Notes under the pieces: model-generated
Databases searched by the model: none
What the model saw: only the letters and a program-made list of their open reading frames with translations
What the model was told of the DNA's origin: nothing
Source of the DNA: an uncultured Collinsella sp.
GTDB taxonomy: Bacteria; Actinomycetota; Coriobacteriia; Coriobacteriales; Coriobacteriaceae
Reading direction: 5' to 3'
DNA length: 13,777 bases
Assembly: GCA_958407465.1 (NCBI GenBank)
Contig: CATYIV010000042.1
Location: 1-13,777, forward strand
Program-made: the position numbers and the translations under genes
Part shown: piece after piece, positions 13,624 through 13,777 of the stretch
Layout: each line of letters opens with the position of its first letter
Numbering within the stretch: position 1 is the first letter of the stretch

Positions 13624-13764
13624 TTAACCTTAGGGTCGGTCGGCTTGGCTTTGTTCGCTACAAGTTCCGCACGCAAAGAAGAGCACTTAATGTGCTCTTC
13701 GTCTTGCGCAGGACTGTCCGCAGTAGCGAACAAAGCCAAGCCGCCCGACCCCAGCTAAGATTAA
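13624..13764. repeat. Very long imperfect hairpin upstream of the next gene
   Basis: The main arms, 13633-13660 and 13724-13751, match at 27 of 28 positions (only T13640 faces C13744). Outside them TTAACCTTAG (13624-13633) pairs with CTAAGATTAA (13755-13764), one mismatch, across a small bulge. Inside, CGCAA/TTGCG and a 9-bp GAAGAGCAC/GTGCTCTTC stem (13677-13685 with 13691-13699) continue the fold. The right end abuts the ribosome binding site of the next gene. It may be a leader that controls that gene or a palindromic mobile repeat. Confidence 0.8.
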
Positions 13765-13774
13765 AGGAGCTGAT

Positions 13775-13777
13775 ATG
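13775..13777 (+). CDS. Start codon of a gene that continues beyond the window
   Basis: Only the ATG is present. AAAGGAG (13763-13769), 5 bases upstream, is a strong ribosome binding site, so a gene very likely starts here. Its product is unknown from this window. Confidence 0.6.

Noticed and set aside
13557..13739. A 60-codon minus-strand frame beginning with TTG
   Set aside because: It runs through the guaB terminator and the long hairpin, and its two ends mirror each other because of the palindrome. No ribosome binding site was seen.
1..13777. CRISPR array, tRNA or rRNA genes, insertion sequence with transposase
   Set aside because: No regularly spaced repeats, no cloverleaf-like segment and no transposase or integrase motif were seen on either strand.

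Overview
The window looks like a chromosomal piece of a high-GC gut actinobacterium of the Coriobacteriia, most like Collinsella. This rests on GC-rich codon use in the right two thirds, GC-rich shadow frames opposite the genes, a sucrose PTS cluster and the style of the IMP dehydrogenase. The genus is inferred, not proven.

Left part (1 to about 5.6 kb): an accessory region that looks like a small defence island. It holds two separate two-gene modules, each built on a P-loop ATPase. Module 1 (438-2955) is a PHP-phosphoesterase/ABC-type ATPase fusion (Ppl/TrlF-like architecture) whose stop overlaps the start of an unrecognised 119-residue acidic protein. Module 2 (3518-5405) is an AAA15/RloA-like ATPase followed after 1 bp by a RloB-family protein with TOPRIM-like acidic motifs; the pair matches the AbiL (AbiLi/AbiLii) arrangement. 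A perfect -10 box sits inside a dyad in front of module 2, and a candidate short terminated RNA lies about 100 bp upstream of that promoter. The gaps hold decayed coding sequence. Module 1 is visibly AT-richer than the rest.

Junction (5.4-5.95 kb): a structured element (an 11-bp inverted repeat enclosing two hairpins, one followed by a T run) and an internal fragment of a VTC-domain polyphosphate polymerase gene. This suggests the area has been rearranged.

Middle (6.0-10.3 kb): a sucrose-use cluster. It contains a LacI-family regulator, two identical 14-bp operator-like sites, a sucrose-type EIIBC permease and a GH32 sucrose-6-phosphate hydrolase. It is closed by a strong terminator. The permease would import and phosphorylate sucrose, the hydrolase would split sucrose-6-phosphate, and the regulator would control the operators.

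Right part (10.3-13.8 kb): a divergent Cys/Met-metabolism-type PLP protein that seems to lack lysine at the usual Schiff-base position, a 23-bp-arm palindrome, a one-domain ModE-like regulator on the minus strand, and guaB. The guaB product has the same catalytic residue numbers and length as the IMP dehydrogenase of the protozoan Tritrichomonas foetus. After guaB come a terminator and a very long imperfect hairpin ending next to the ribosome binding site of a gene that begins at the last codon of the window.
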